Shown here one piece after another: positions 43,887 to 51,734 of a stretch of DNA of 64,000 nt (the first letter of the stretch is position 1; the number at the start of each line of letters is the position of its first letter). The notes under the pieces are model-generated. The model made no database searches. It saw only the letters and a program-made list of their open reading frames with translations, and was not told where the DNA came from. The stretch comes from Paenibacillus uliginis N3/975 (GTDB taxonomy: Bacteria > Bacillota > Bacilli > Paenibacillales > Paenibacillaceae), in NCBI RefSeq assembly GCF_900177425.1, contig NZ_LT840184.1:4442263-4506262 (forward strand), in the 5' to 3' direction. The position numbers and the translations under genes are program-made.

Positions 43887-45617
43887 TTACACGGCCGTGC
43901 TGTCGCCCGTTATTTTTCGCGAAATGAAGAGCACGATGATGATCAGGGTAATTTGCAGCACACCGTACGCACAAGCTGTACCGAACTCAAATGAATACAT
44001 CCGCTGGAAAATCTCGACGGAAAGCGGCGTACTCTTTGCGGTGAAGAGCAGGATGGATGATACGAATTCTCCGATGCCCTGCACGAACGCGAGCAGCGTC
44101 CCCGCTAGAATGCCGCTTAGCGCCATTGGAAACACAACCCGCCTGAAGCTGTACCACCAGGATGCGCCCAAGTTGCGAGCTGCCTCCTCGACCGATGCAT
44201 CCATCTGAACCAGTGTCGCCGAAGTGGATCGGAACACAAGTGGTAAATGCCGGACAAAATACGCCAAAGGAAGAATCCAGAAGCTGCCGATCAGCACTTG
44301 GTTGAAGCTGAATATAGTAGGCTCGCTGAAGGCGGCAATCAGGTTAACCGCAACAACGGTTCCCGGCAGAGCCCATGGAAGCATGATGAGCACGTCAAGC
44401 AGCGTCTTTCCTTTAAATTTCAAGCGAATCATGGCATACGCGGCAGCGACGCCGAAGATGACATTGCCGATTGTCGCCACGAAGCTCATCTGGAAGCTGT
44501 TTGCAATTGGTCGCCACGTTTTGCTGTCGGTAAACAGCTTCACGTAATGCTCAAGCGTGTATTCTGGCGGAAGGATTTGCGTCGTCCACGTGCCGTCCGT
44601 CGAAAGTGAAATGAGAACGAGCACGAAAATAGGAAGCAGCAGAACGATTACGCCAATGATAGACAGGATCATCGCGACGTACTTGCCTACGGCGCTTTTC
44701 ACTTCCGTGCGATGGACGCTGATCCCTTTACTCATGTTCTGATAATTGCGCCGCCCTTGATACCAGCGCATCACAAGCAGGAACAAAATCGAAACGACGG
44801 ACAAGATCGTGGACTGCGCCGCAGCCATATCCAGATTGCCGTTCGTCCGGGACAAATAAATCTGCATCGTCATCGTCCGCTCGATGCCAAAGATGAGCGG
44901 AGCCGTATAGGAAGCCATCGCGATCATGAAGACGAGCAGCGACGATGCGACCAGCGCCGGTGTCAGCATTGGCAAAATGATACGCCGCCATATATAGAGT
45001 CGTCCTGCGCCAAGACTCGCTGCCGCCTCCTCCAAGGACGGATCGAGACTACGGATCGCAGAGGAAGCCGTCATATAAAAGTACGTGTACATCGTGAAGG
45101 TATGTACTACGAGCACACCCCAAATGCCCTTCAAGGAAAACGGCACCTGATCGAGATGAAGCAGCTCTTTCAGTGCTCTCGGGATAATGCCGCTTTCGCC
45201 GTACAAAAACGTAAACGACAATACACCGACAAGCGGCGGCAATGCCATCGGAACGAGGACGAGGACGGCCAGTATTTTCCGGCCGGGGAACTCGTAGCGC
45301 TCCAACAGGAAGGCCATCGCAACACCAACGATCGCACAGGTGATTACGCTTAAGACAGAAATATAAATGCTGGTCCAGAGTGCCTCCAGATTGGACGTAT
45401 GCTCCAAGCTAAAAAACCGGGAGTAGTTGGCGACCGAAAATTTGTCCTCTACCTGGATACTTTGGATGAACGTTTGGAACAACGGATATACGACGTAAGC
45501 CAAGAGCACTAGAAACAGCGGTGCTACCAAGACATAGACAAAATAGGGCGATTGCGTGAATGAACTTGTTCTAAGCTTAGGTGTTTTGGGTGCTTTGGAT
45601 ATTTTGGTTAACATCAT
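43887..45617 (-). CDS. ABC transporter permease with two fused MetI domains (FbpB-type)
   Basis: A 576-residue protein with about twelve membrane spans. Two EAA loops are visible, EEAAASLGAGRLYIWRRIILPML (about residues 198-220) and EEAARNLGASWWYSFRRVVFPMA (about 478-500). This shows a duplicated permease of the iron(III)/2-aminoethylphosphonate/thiamine importer class. It lies 11 bases after its ATPase gene and two genes after the binding protein, completing a full importer. Substrate cannot be read from the sequence. Confidence 0.9.
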   Translation of the reverse strand: MMLTKISKAPKTPKLRTSSFTQSPYFVYVLVAPLFLVLLAYVVYPLFQTFIQSIQVEDKFSVANYSRFFSLEHTSNLEALWTSIYISVLSVITCAIVGVAMAFLLERYEFPGRKILAVLVLVPMALPPLVGVLSFTFLYGESGIIPRALKELLHLDQVPFSLKGIWGVLVVHTFTMYTYFYMTASSAIRSLDPSLEEAAASLGAGRLYIWRRIILPMLTPALVASSLLVFMIAMASYTAPLIFGIERTMTMQIYLSRTNGNLDMAAAQSTILSVVSILFLLVMRWYQGRRNYQNMSKGISVHRTEVKSAVGKYVAMILSIIGVIVLLLPIFVLVLISLSTDGTWTTQILPPEYTLEHYVKLFTDSKTWRPIANSFQMSFVATIGNVIFGVAAAYAMIRLKFKGKTLLDVLIMLPWALPGTVVAVNLIAAFSEPTIFSFNQVLIGSFWILPLAYFVRHLPLVFRSTSATLVQMDASVEEAARNLGASWWYSFRRVVFPMALSGILAGTLLAFVQGIGEFVSSILLFTAKSTPLSVEIFQRMYSFEFGTACAYGVLQITLIIIVLFISRKITGDSTAV

Positions 45618-45628
45618 TCATCCCCTCT

Positions 45629-46708
45629 CTATCCCAAGAAATAGATGCTTTCTTTCGGAATGAACAGGGAGATTTCTTCCCCGCGTCCGCGCACTCGATG
45701 CCCTTGATTGACGAACATCGCTTTCAGCTGCTGGTCTGCCACCTGCGATACATAGTTCACGCTTACGCCCGTAAATTCGGAAATTACCACGTTACCGTTA
45801 ACCACATTGTCGCCGGACTCTCCTTGCAGAGCCTCGCGAACCGATTCCGGACGTATGGACATAGCCACGCTCTTGCCCGCTTCTAGCTTGCAATTCGGCG
45901 AGGCATTCGCAATCAACCCTCTCAGACTAAGGCCCGGAGCGATACGAACGACCGCTTCGTTGCCTTCGATTCGTTCTACGGTTCCTTCCCACAGATTGGA
46001 CTCCCCGATAAAGGAAGCGACAAACCGGTTGACCGAGCGATTATATATTTCTTCTGGACTTCCAATCTGCTGGACAACACCACCCTGCATAACCATGATC
46101 CGGTCAGACATCGCCATCGCTTCAGCCTGATCGTGCGTCACATAGATTGTGGTAATTCCCAGCTCCAGTTGAAGTCTCTTAATTTCAATTCTCGTTTCTT
46201 CTCTAAGCTTCGCATCCAAGTTCGATAGCGGTTCATCCAAGAGCAGGATTTGCGGCTCAATGACGAGCGCACGAGCAAGGGCAACCCGCTGCTGCTGGCC
46301 TCCGGACAGTTGATCGATACGGCGGCTGCCGTAGCCTTCCAAATGAACTTGCTTCTGCGCGCGTTCGACGCGCTGCACGATTTCGGATTTAGGGACTTTT
46401 CTTACCTGCAGACCGAATGCGATATTTTCAAAAACGGTCATGTGCGGAAATAACGCATAGTTTTGAAATACCATTCCCGTATTTCGCTTGTTCGGGGGAA
46501 GCGTGGTGACATCCTGATCACCGAACATGATGCGGCCCTCGCTCGGATAATAGAATCCTGCGATCATCCGCAGCGTCGTTGTTTTGCCACAGCCGCTCGG
46601 TCCAAGAAAGGTGAAGAATTCCCCCGGTTGAATCCGAATGTTAACGTCTGTAACACCCTTGACGTTTCCGAATTGTTTACTTACCTGATCCAGTATGACC
46701 TCTATCAA
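45629..46708 (-). CDS. ABC importer ATP-binding protein (FbpC/PotA-type)
   Basis: A 359-residue ATPase with Walker A GPSGCGKTT (residues 37-45), Q-loop MVFQNYALFPHM, signature LSGGQQQRVALARA (about 133-146), Walker B ILLLDEPLSNLD and switch TIYVTHD. The C-terminal 110 residues form a TOBE-type regulatory domain. It is the energising subunit of the importer with the neighbouring FbpB-type permease. A 28-base perfect palindrome separates it from the binding-protein gene. Confidence 0.92.
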   Translation of the reverse strand: MIEVILDQVSKQFGNVKGVTDVNIRIQPGEFFTFLGPSGCGKTTTLRMIAGFYYPSEGRIMFGDQDVTTLPPNKRNTGMVFQNYALFPHMTVFENIAFGLQVRKVPKSEIVQRVERAQKQVHLEGYGSRRIDQLSGGQQQRVALARALVIEPQILLLDEPLSNLDAKLREETRIEIKRLQLELGITTIYVTHDQAEAMAMSDRIMVMQGGVVQQIGSPEEIYNRSVNRFVASFIGESNLWEGTVERIEGNEAVVRIAPGLSLRGLIANASPNCKLEAGKSVAMSIRPESVREALQGESGDNVVNGNVVISEFTGVSVNYVSQVADQQLKAMFVNQGHRVRGRGEEISLFIPKESIYFLG

Positions 46709-46733
46709 GTCGGTTTCCCCCTTAAGTAAAATG

Positions 46734-46761
46734 TTCAGGCGGAGGAGCTCCTCCGCCTGAA
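46734..46761 (-). promoter_or_regulatory. Perfect 28-bp palindrome between binding-protein and ATPase genes
   Basis: TTCAGGCGGAGGAG followed directly by its complement CTCCTCCGCCTGAA; no T-tract follows. It lies between the stop at 46766 and the ATPase start at 46708. Such hairpins often stabilise the upstream message so that the binding protein is made in excess. Confidence 0.7.
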
Positions 46762-46765
46762 TGCA

Positions 46766-47851
46766 TTATTTGGAACCTTTTCCCTTAATGTTCTCGTCCC
46801 AATGCTGCATCCATTCCTTCTCTTTCTCTGCCATAACGGCCCAATCGATATCAAGCGGCTTCAGTTCCAACCCTTGTAACCATGCCGGAAGCGTATCTTT
46901 GCTGATGTCTGTACGTGTCGGGATTTGATACAGCTTCTCTGCAAGCTCAACGCGCAGCTTGGAATCGAAGAGGAACTCGTAAAATTTCATTGCCGCATCC
47001 TTGTTTTTCGCGCCCTTGACAACTCCGACACCATCAACCAGAATCGGTGCGCCGCTAGCAGGATAAATAAAGTCGAACGGCTGCTTCTGCAGCTCCTTCT
47101 GGAGCATAATGTCCTGTAGGTTCCACAGCGACAGCGTGCCTTCCTCTCGTCCCAGCTTCAGGTACAGGTTGGTCGGGTCTTGCGCATATTCCTTCGTATT
47201 CGCGTCGAGCTTCTTCAGCCATTCGTATCCTTTTGCAGGGTCGCTAGCATCTTGACGGAAAATCATCGAGGAGTAAATCGTTCTCATCGTTCCGGAAGCG
47301 AGCACGCCGCGAATAATAATTTTGTCTTTATATTTCGGATCCAGCAGATCATCCCAATCTTTTGGAGCATCTTCCTTTTTCAACGCTGTGGAGTTATACA
47401 TAATTACTTCCGGCAGCAGCATCTCACCGTACCAGCGATCCTGGCTGTCTTTGTACATCGCAGGAATGCTGTCGGCGAAGCTCGGCTTTACGCTTTCGAG
47501 CAGATCTTCATCCGCAGCCGTCATCAGCGCCGATTGCGTGCCGCCCCACCAGAAATCCGCCTGCGGGTTTGCCTTCTCCCCACGAACGCGCTCCAATATT
47601 TGCTGCGCCCCCATGGTGAGAACTTCGACTTCCATTCCCGGATTTTGCTCTTCGAACTTCGGAATAATTTCTTCCACGACGTTTTTATCTCTGGCTGTAT
47701 AAATGACCAGCTTCTGCTTCTCGGAACCCTTATCTCCTGAATTTTGACCGCCTTCAGAAGTGCTTCCACCACAGGCTGTGACCGTCAGCATTGCAATGCT
47801 GAGGACTGTTCCTATCAACCACTTTTTTGCCTTTCCCTTCGACATTTCCAT
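46766..47851 (-). CDS. Extracellular solute-binding lipoprotein (FbpA-like)
   Basis: A 361-residue binding protein with a lipoprotein signal, Cys in LTVTACGGS. The mature part begins with KLVIYTARDKNVVEEIIPKFEEQNPG, typical of the iron/thiamine/phosphonate-type family, followed by ADFWWGGTQSALM and APKDWDDLLDPKYK. ATG 47849-47851 follows a GGGGG ribosome binding site by seven bases; an upstream in-frame ATG lacks one. It is the first gene of the import operon and lies downstream of an array of phased repeats. The iron-coordinating tyrosine pair seen in FbpA is not evident, so iron may not be the substrate. Confidence 0.88.
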   Translation of the reverse strand: MEMSKGKAKKWLIGTVLSIAMLTVTACGGSTSEGGQNSGDKGSEKQKLVIYTARDKNVVEEIIPKFEEQNPGMEVEVLTMGAQQILERVRGEKANPQADFWWGGTQSALMTAADEDLLESVKPSFADSIPAMYKDSQDRWYGEMLLPEVIMYNSTALKKEDAPKDWDDLLDPKYKDKIIIRGVLASGTMRTIYSSMIFRQDASDPAKGYEWLKKLDANTKEYAQDPTNLYLKLGREEGTLSLWNLQDIMLQKELQKQPFDFIYPASGAPILVDGVGVVKGAKNKDAAMKFYEFLFDSKLRVELAEKLYQIPTRTDISKDTLPAWLQGLELKPLDIDWAVMAEKEKEWMQHWDENIKGKGSK

Positions 47852-48103
47852 GAATTGACCCCCTAAATTTAAAATTTTCTTCGTTGATCTTGCTGTATCG
47901 CATGAATTCATCTTCGTTAGACGAAATGAATCTTAGCCAGGACTTGATCAAATGAACATATAGGACATATCACAGCCGCGTCTGTGCAGCTTATGAACCG
48001 AAATATGTTCTCCTTTTCAAGGGTGACTGATTGGTAAGTGAATCAAAAGTAATCCGGAGAATCCTGAACTCTTCAGGCAAGTAGAAATTCCGTTGAAGCT
48101 GAT

Positions 48104-48151
48104 TGTCAATTTCTGAAGTCAGTCTGAAGTACTTAGAAGTACCTTAGAAGT
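48104..48151 (-). promoter_or_regulatory. Helically phased direct repeats next to a -35-like TTGACA
   Basis: On the minus strand ACTTC occurs at 48147-48151, 48136-48140, 48126-48130 and 48115-48119, spaced 11, 10 and 11 bases, ending six bases before TTGACA (48104-48109). The same face of the helix is thus repeated four times just ahead of a -35, as expected for an activator. The -10 is weak and the leader to the binding-protein ATG would be about 220 bases. The rest of the 440 bases between 47852 and 48291 holds no gene I can support; a 10-base palindrome GTGTATACAC lies at 48175. Confidence 0.45.
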
Positions 48152-48291
48152 CATGAATTATGAACTCAGAAGGTGTGTATACACTTAGAAGAAAAGTAAG
48201 CGTTCGAAGTAAAAATCTAGTAGGTGGTGTTGTTGTGAAATTTGTATTTCTCAAGACTTTGCGCTGTACAGCTCGCAGCAAAAGCATTGAA

Positions 48292-49470
48292 TTATCTTTG
48301 AAATTTAGGAGTGGATGGGAACGCCTCCAGCGTGCAATGAATGGCCCCAATGAGTCCAGCCTGATCGCCTAGCGAGGCCATCTTAATCTGAGGAGCGGAA
48401 GGAACCCAGTCGTTTAACCATTGTTGTATTTTATAAATCCCCTCGTCCCCGATATGCATCATTTCTCCGCTAAGAATCAATAGCGCTGGATCCATCACAC
48501 TTGTTAGATTGGCAATGCCATAGGTCCAGTGCCGACAGATATCGTCGAGCAGTGCCTGAGCTTGTTTCCCCCCTCGATTCGCCTGATCAACGATTTGCTT
48601 AACGATACTCGATCTCTCATCAATTGAAGGCAGAATGCCTTTGGCTTTGTCGTAAATGGCCCATACGGAGTAATTGCGCTCGAATACGCCATATTCTCCC
48701 TTGGTCTGATTACCGACCGGACCAACCATCATGTACCCAATCTCCCCGCTCGCCTCGTTGGCTCCGCGATACAGCTGACCATCGATGATAATTCCGGCGC
48801 CAATCCCAGTGCCCGCATACATATATACCAGATTGGTATGACCGACGCCTATGCCCTTATGAAATTCACCAAGCGTCATCAGGTTCACGTCATTCTCAAT
48901 GACCACGGGCAGCCCTAAGATTTCTTCGATCTCCTGCTGCACCGGCAGCCCCATCCATCCCGTACTGGGAGCATAGCTTACCGTTCCGGCGCTTCGCTGG
49001 GTTATGCCCGGCAAGCCCAGGCCCATGCCAAGCAGTCGTTCTTTATCGAATCCGCTTTCAAATAGCAGGGCCGCAAGCCCTTGCCTGATGCTCTGGATGG
49101 CCATCTCGCCATTCATCGGATGAGGTAAGCTGGTCGTGCGTTGAATCAGCAGCTCCCCTTTCAAATTGGCTATAGCCAGCTGCAGAGTGCTGCCTTCGAA
49201 TACCGCACCAATAACACCATAAGCTTGAAAGTTATATTCGAGGAGGATAGGCTTCCTGCCGCCCTTTGATTCTCCCACGCCGACTTCGCTAATTAGGCCT
49301 TCCGTAATCATCTCGTCAACGAGAGCTGATACGCACGGACGGCTTAACTCCGTTAATTTCGCCAAATCAGCTCTTGATACCCGGGGGTTTTCTTTCAACT
49401 GATGAAGGATGCCTTCTCGGTTAATATGCTTCACCAGCTTGGCGTTTCCCGTTTGGCCTTTGTCAATCAA
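48292..49470 (-). CDS. ROK-family transcriptional regulator (NagC/XylR type)
   Basis: A 392-residue repressor. The N-terminal winged helix (residues 10-60) contains REGILHQLKENPRVSRADLAKLTELSRPCVSALVDEMI. The ROK sugar-binding domain has MGLGLPGITQRSAG, VVIENDVNLMTLGEF and YMYAGTGIGAGIIIDGQLYRGANEASGEIGYM. The usual ROK zinc-binding cysteines (CxCGxxGC) are absent. A TTG start at 49468-49470 lies eight bases after GGGGGG. It presumably responds to the substrate of the adjacent importer and kinase. An inverted repeat lies in its upstream region. Confidence 0.88.
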   Translation of the reverse strand: MIDKGQTGNAKLVKHINREGILHQLKENPRVSRADLAKLTELSRPCVSALVDEMITEGLISEVGVGESKGGRKPILLEYNFQAYGVIGAVFEGSTLQLAIANLKGELLIQRTTSLPHPMNGEMAIQSIRQGLAALLFESGFDKERLLGMGLGLPGITQRSAGTVSYAPSTGWMGLPVQQEIEEILGLPVVIENDVNLMTLGEFHKGIGVGHTNLVYMYAGTGIGAGIIIDGQLYRGANEASGEIGYMMVGPVGNQTKGEYGVFERNYSVWAIYDKAKGILPSIDERSSIVKQIVDQANRGGKQAQALLDDICRHWTYGIANLTSVMDPALLILSGEMMHIGDEGIYKIQQWLNDWVPSAPQIKMASLGDQAGLIGAIHCTLEAFPSTPKFQR

Positions 49471-49491
49471 TAAGTAGTCCCCCCTTTTGTT

Positions 49492-49511
49492 AACTTAGGT
49501 AAAATTAAGTT
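49492..49511. promoter_or_regulatory. Possible ROK operator
   Basis: AACTTA (49492-49497) and TAAGTT (49506-49511) form an inverted repeat with eight bases between, inside a longer AT-rich set of GTTAA/TTAAC repeats. It is located where autoregulation by the ROK protein would be expected. Confidence 0.45.
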
Positions 49512-49725
49512 AGTTAAAATTATTAACAAAGTCTTATTGGAAATATTTTATTGTATGCGCTTCCAAATTGTCAACAATAATTTTCTTCATCTTTCCATAT
49601 TTATATCTTTTTACGTTGTCTGGGTGAATATTTAGCCCGTTCCAATAACTTACATGTATTATTGGCAAGTACAGTAAGTTAGGAAGAACTGACGGAAAGG
49701 CACACCCATTATAATTACCGTTCAA

Positions 49726-49772
49726 AACGCCTAAAGTATCTGCTCAGTTAAGACGCAGCTGCTTTAGGCGTT
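49726..49772. terminator. Terminator-like repeat, second copy
   Basis: Perfect arms AACGCCTAAAG and CTTTAGGCGTT. Arms and loop (CTGCTCAGTTAAG, GCAGCTGC) closely match the element at 31301-31355. It sits just after sigK fragment 2 and could end its leftward transcript. Confidence 0.7.
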
Positions 49773-49800
49773 CTTTGTAGGGTCATATTGAAATCGCAAT

Positions 49801-50334
49801 CTACCTTTTGGCCTTATAAAACTCATGATACAACTTCATCAATGCCCGCTTCTCAATCCGTGATACATAGCTGCGTGAAATCCCAAGCTCCTTCGCGATC
49901 TCCCGCTGCGTCCGTTCCTCACCACCTGCCTCAAGTCCGAAACGCCCGATAACCACTTCCTTCTCCCGGTCGTCCAAAATATCCAGATTGCGGTAAATCT
50001 TGCTCTTTTCAATCTTCAACTGCACCGCATCCACAATATCATCAGCCTCTGAGCCAAGGATATCTATCAGAGTGATCTCGTTCCCTTCTTTGTCTGTCCC
50101 AATCGGATCGTGGAGAGACACGTCTTTCCGCGTTTTCTTCAACGACCGAAGATGCATCAATATCTCATTCTCGATACATCGGGCCGCAAACGTGGCAAGC
50201 TTCGTCCCCTTATTCGGGCGGTAGCTCTCAATCGCCTTAATCAGACCGATCGTTCCGATCGAAATCAGATCTTCCAGATCCTCGCCCGTATTATCGAATT
50301 TTTTGAGGTTATGGACACGATGCGATGTCAGTTG
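49801..50334 (-). pseudogene. sigK: sigK fragment, copy 2 (N-terminus missing)
   Basis: The open frame has 177 codons from 50334 and lacks a proper start. It reads KKFDNTGEDLEDLISIGTIGLIKAIESY (sigma region 2), then GTKLATFAARCIENEILMHLR, then the same linker and regions 3-4 as copy 1, ending KLYHEFYKAKR. The first 60-70 residues of sigma K are absent or unrecognisable, with a stop codon at 50335-50337. The ENE codons contain AATGA at 50165-50169, the sequence used as the skin recombination core in B. subtilis. Probably a relic; an intact sigK would have to be elsewhere. Confidence 0.8.
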
Positions 50335-50844
50335 TTATCCGATCTATGAATCCATAACTTTAAGCAGACTTTTTTACACGTCGATCTTATTAAAGGGTTA
50401 ACTTAACATTTTAGCATTGAGAAAACACCTCCTGCCGCTTGAGAATACAGCTCAATTGGCAATTACCATCCCTATTAAATCGGTAGTAAGCTTTTTATCC
50501 ACTCGTTATCCTTGTATGATATGCAAGATCACTCATTGCCCGGATTGTGGAACCAACTCAAGCTGCATCACAATGCTTACAATGTCAAAAAACATTTGGC
50601 AGATGTCGTAACGGAACAAGTCTATGTTTCACCTGTTTACTATAAATCTGCATTTATCCATAACAGAAATAATTAAATCTAATTTACTTCCTAAGCCGTT
50701 CATCCCAAACAATGTAAGGCCCTAGTTGTCCTCAATCTATTATGTTAAAATGGGAGAAGCTCATTTTACATAAAACAATACATAGTCCTTATTTTTCCCA
50801 TATAGAATCCATGCTAGCTAATCTTTTTCTAAGGGGATGAGAAT
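50335..50844. other. 510-base stretch without a supportable gene
   Basis: Lies between sigK fragment 2 and the phosphopantetheinyl transferase relic. Short open frames on the plus strand (for example around 50417-50611 and to 50677) lack ribosome binding sites and recognisable domains. One contains a CPDCG stretch reminiscent of a zinc ribbon, which could be debris of a mobile element. Confidence 0.4.
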
Positions 50845-51539
50845 ATGCCGCAAATTATCGCATTAGAAATTAATAACAAGCTTAGCTCTAATACTTTTCG
50901 TATATTACTGGATCATCTCCCAGTGGAGAAACAAGCTAAGATTCGTTCATTTCGGCGATACGAAGATGCGTTACGAACACTATTTGGTGAATTATTAGTT
51001 CGAACATCTGTAATGGAGATGTATCAAATTCCAAATAACTGCATCCAATTTAATTCCAATTGTTACGGCAAGCCATTTCTAGTACATCCCGAACCATTTC
51101 ATTTTAATATATCCCATTCCGGTCATTGGGTTGTACTCGCCATCGATTCGCACCCAATAAGCATTGATATTGAAAAAATCCAGCCTTTCGATCTTTCAAC
51201 AGCAGAATGCTTTTTTTCAAAAAACGAGTATGCTGATCTAATCAGAAAACCTCCGATTGAGCAATTATCATATTTTTATGACTTGTGGACCCTTAAAGAG
51301 AGCTATATTAAATATATCGGAAAAGGGTTATCTCACGTCTAAACTCGTTTAGTATCCAGTGCGACAATGGTGTATTTAAACTTACCTCTCAAGAAGAGGC
51401 GCCTTGTGTCTTTTTCAATCAATACGATATCGATCCGGATTACAAACTATCCTTATGTTCGTTATCCCAAAACTCACCTTCTATTGTATTAATAAAGTCA
51501 TGTGATGAGCTTATAAAACAATTTTCAGCAAAAATATAA
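50845..51539 (+). pseudogene. Sfp-type 4'-phosphopantetheinyl transferase with a frameshift
   Basis: Such enzymes attach phosphopantetheine to carrier proteins of polyketide and peptide synthetases. The first frame (165 codons) contains FGELLVRTS, YGKPFL, FNISHSGHWVVLAID, SIDIEKI with the metal-binding Asp, and the signature FYDLWTLKESYIKYIGKGLS. It stops at 51340-51342. A second frame continues directly with RLNSFSIQ and runs to TAA 51537-51539. Joining the frames with one missing base near 51332-51337 restores a full 231-residue protein of normal family length. This is either a recent inactivating deletion or a sequencing error. It lies beside the PKS genes whose carrier proteins it would serve. 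The ribosome binding site (AAGGGGATGAG) is present. Confidence 0.85.
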
Positions 51540-51676
51540 TACATATAGTCCAGGCTCAAAACTAAAAATCCAACATTGTTTGTTGAATCGCCTCTCGACG
51601 GTCTTCCTAAAAAAGGAACAGCCCAGTTAGAAAATTTCGCGTAATATATATTTTATTTTATTACCTGCATCTAAAG

Positions 51677-51724
51677 AAAAGGTGTCAATACTCTCCTCGT
51701 CAGGAGGCAGTATTGACACCTTTT
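51677..51724. terminator. Strong bidirectional terminator
   Basis: Perfect 16-base arms AAAAGGTGTCAATACT and AGTATTGACACCTTTT with an inner CTCCT/AGGAG stem. It separates the convergent transferase relic and the RND exporter gene. Confidence 0.9.
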
Positions 51725-51734
51725 GCTTCGTTAC

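Noticed and set aside
48160..48372. 70-codon plus-strand frame opposite the end of the ROK gene
   Set aside because: Half of it is antisense to the ROK coding sequence and it shows no recognisable domain or ribosome binding site.
50417..50611. 64-codon plus-strand frame with a CPDCG motif, a possible transposase zinc ribbon
   Set aside because: No second CxxC pair, no ribosome binding site and no further transposase-like sequence in any frame.
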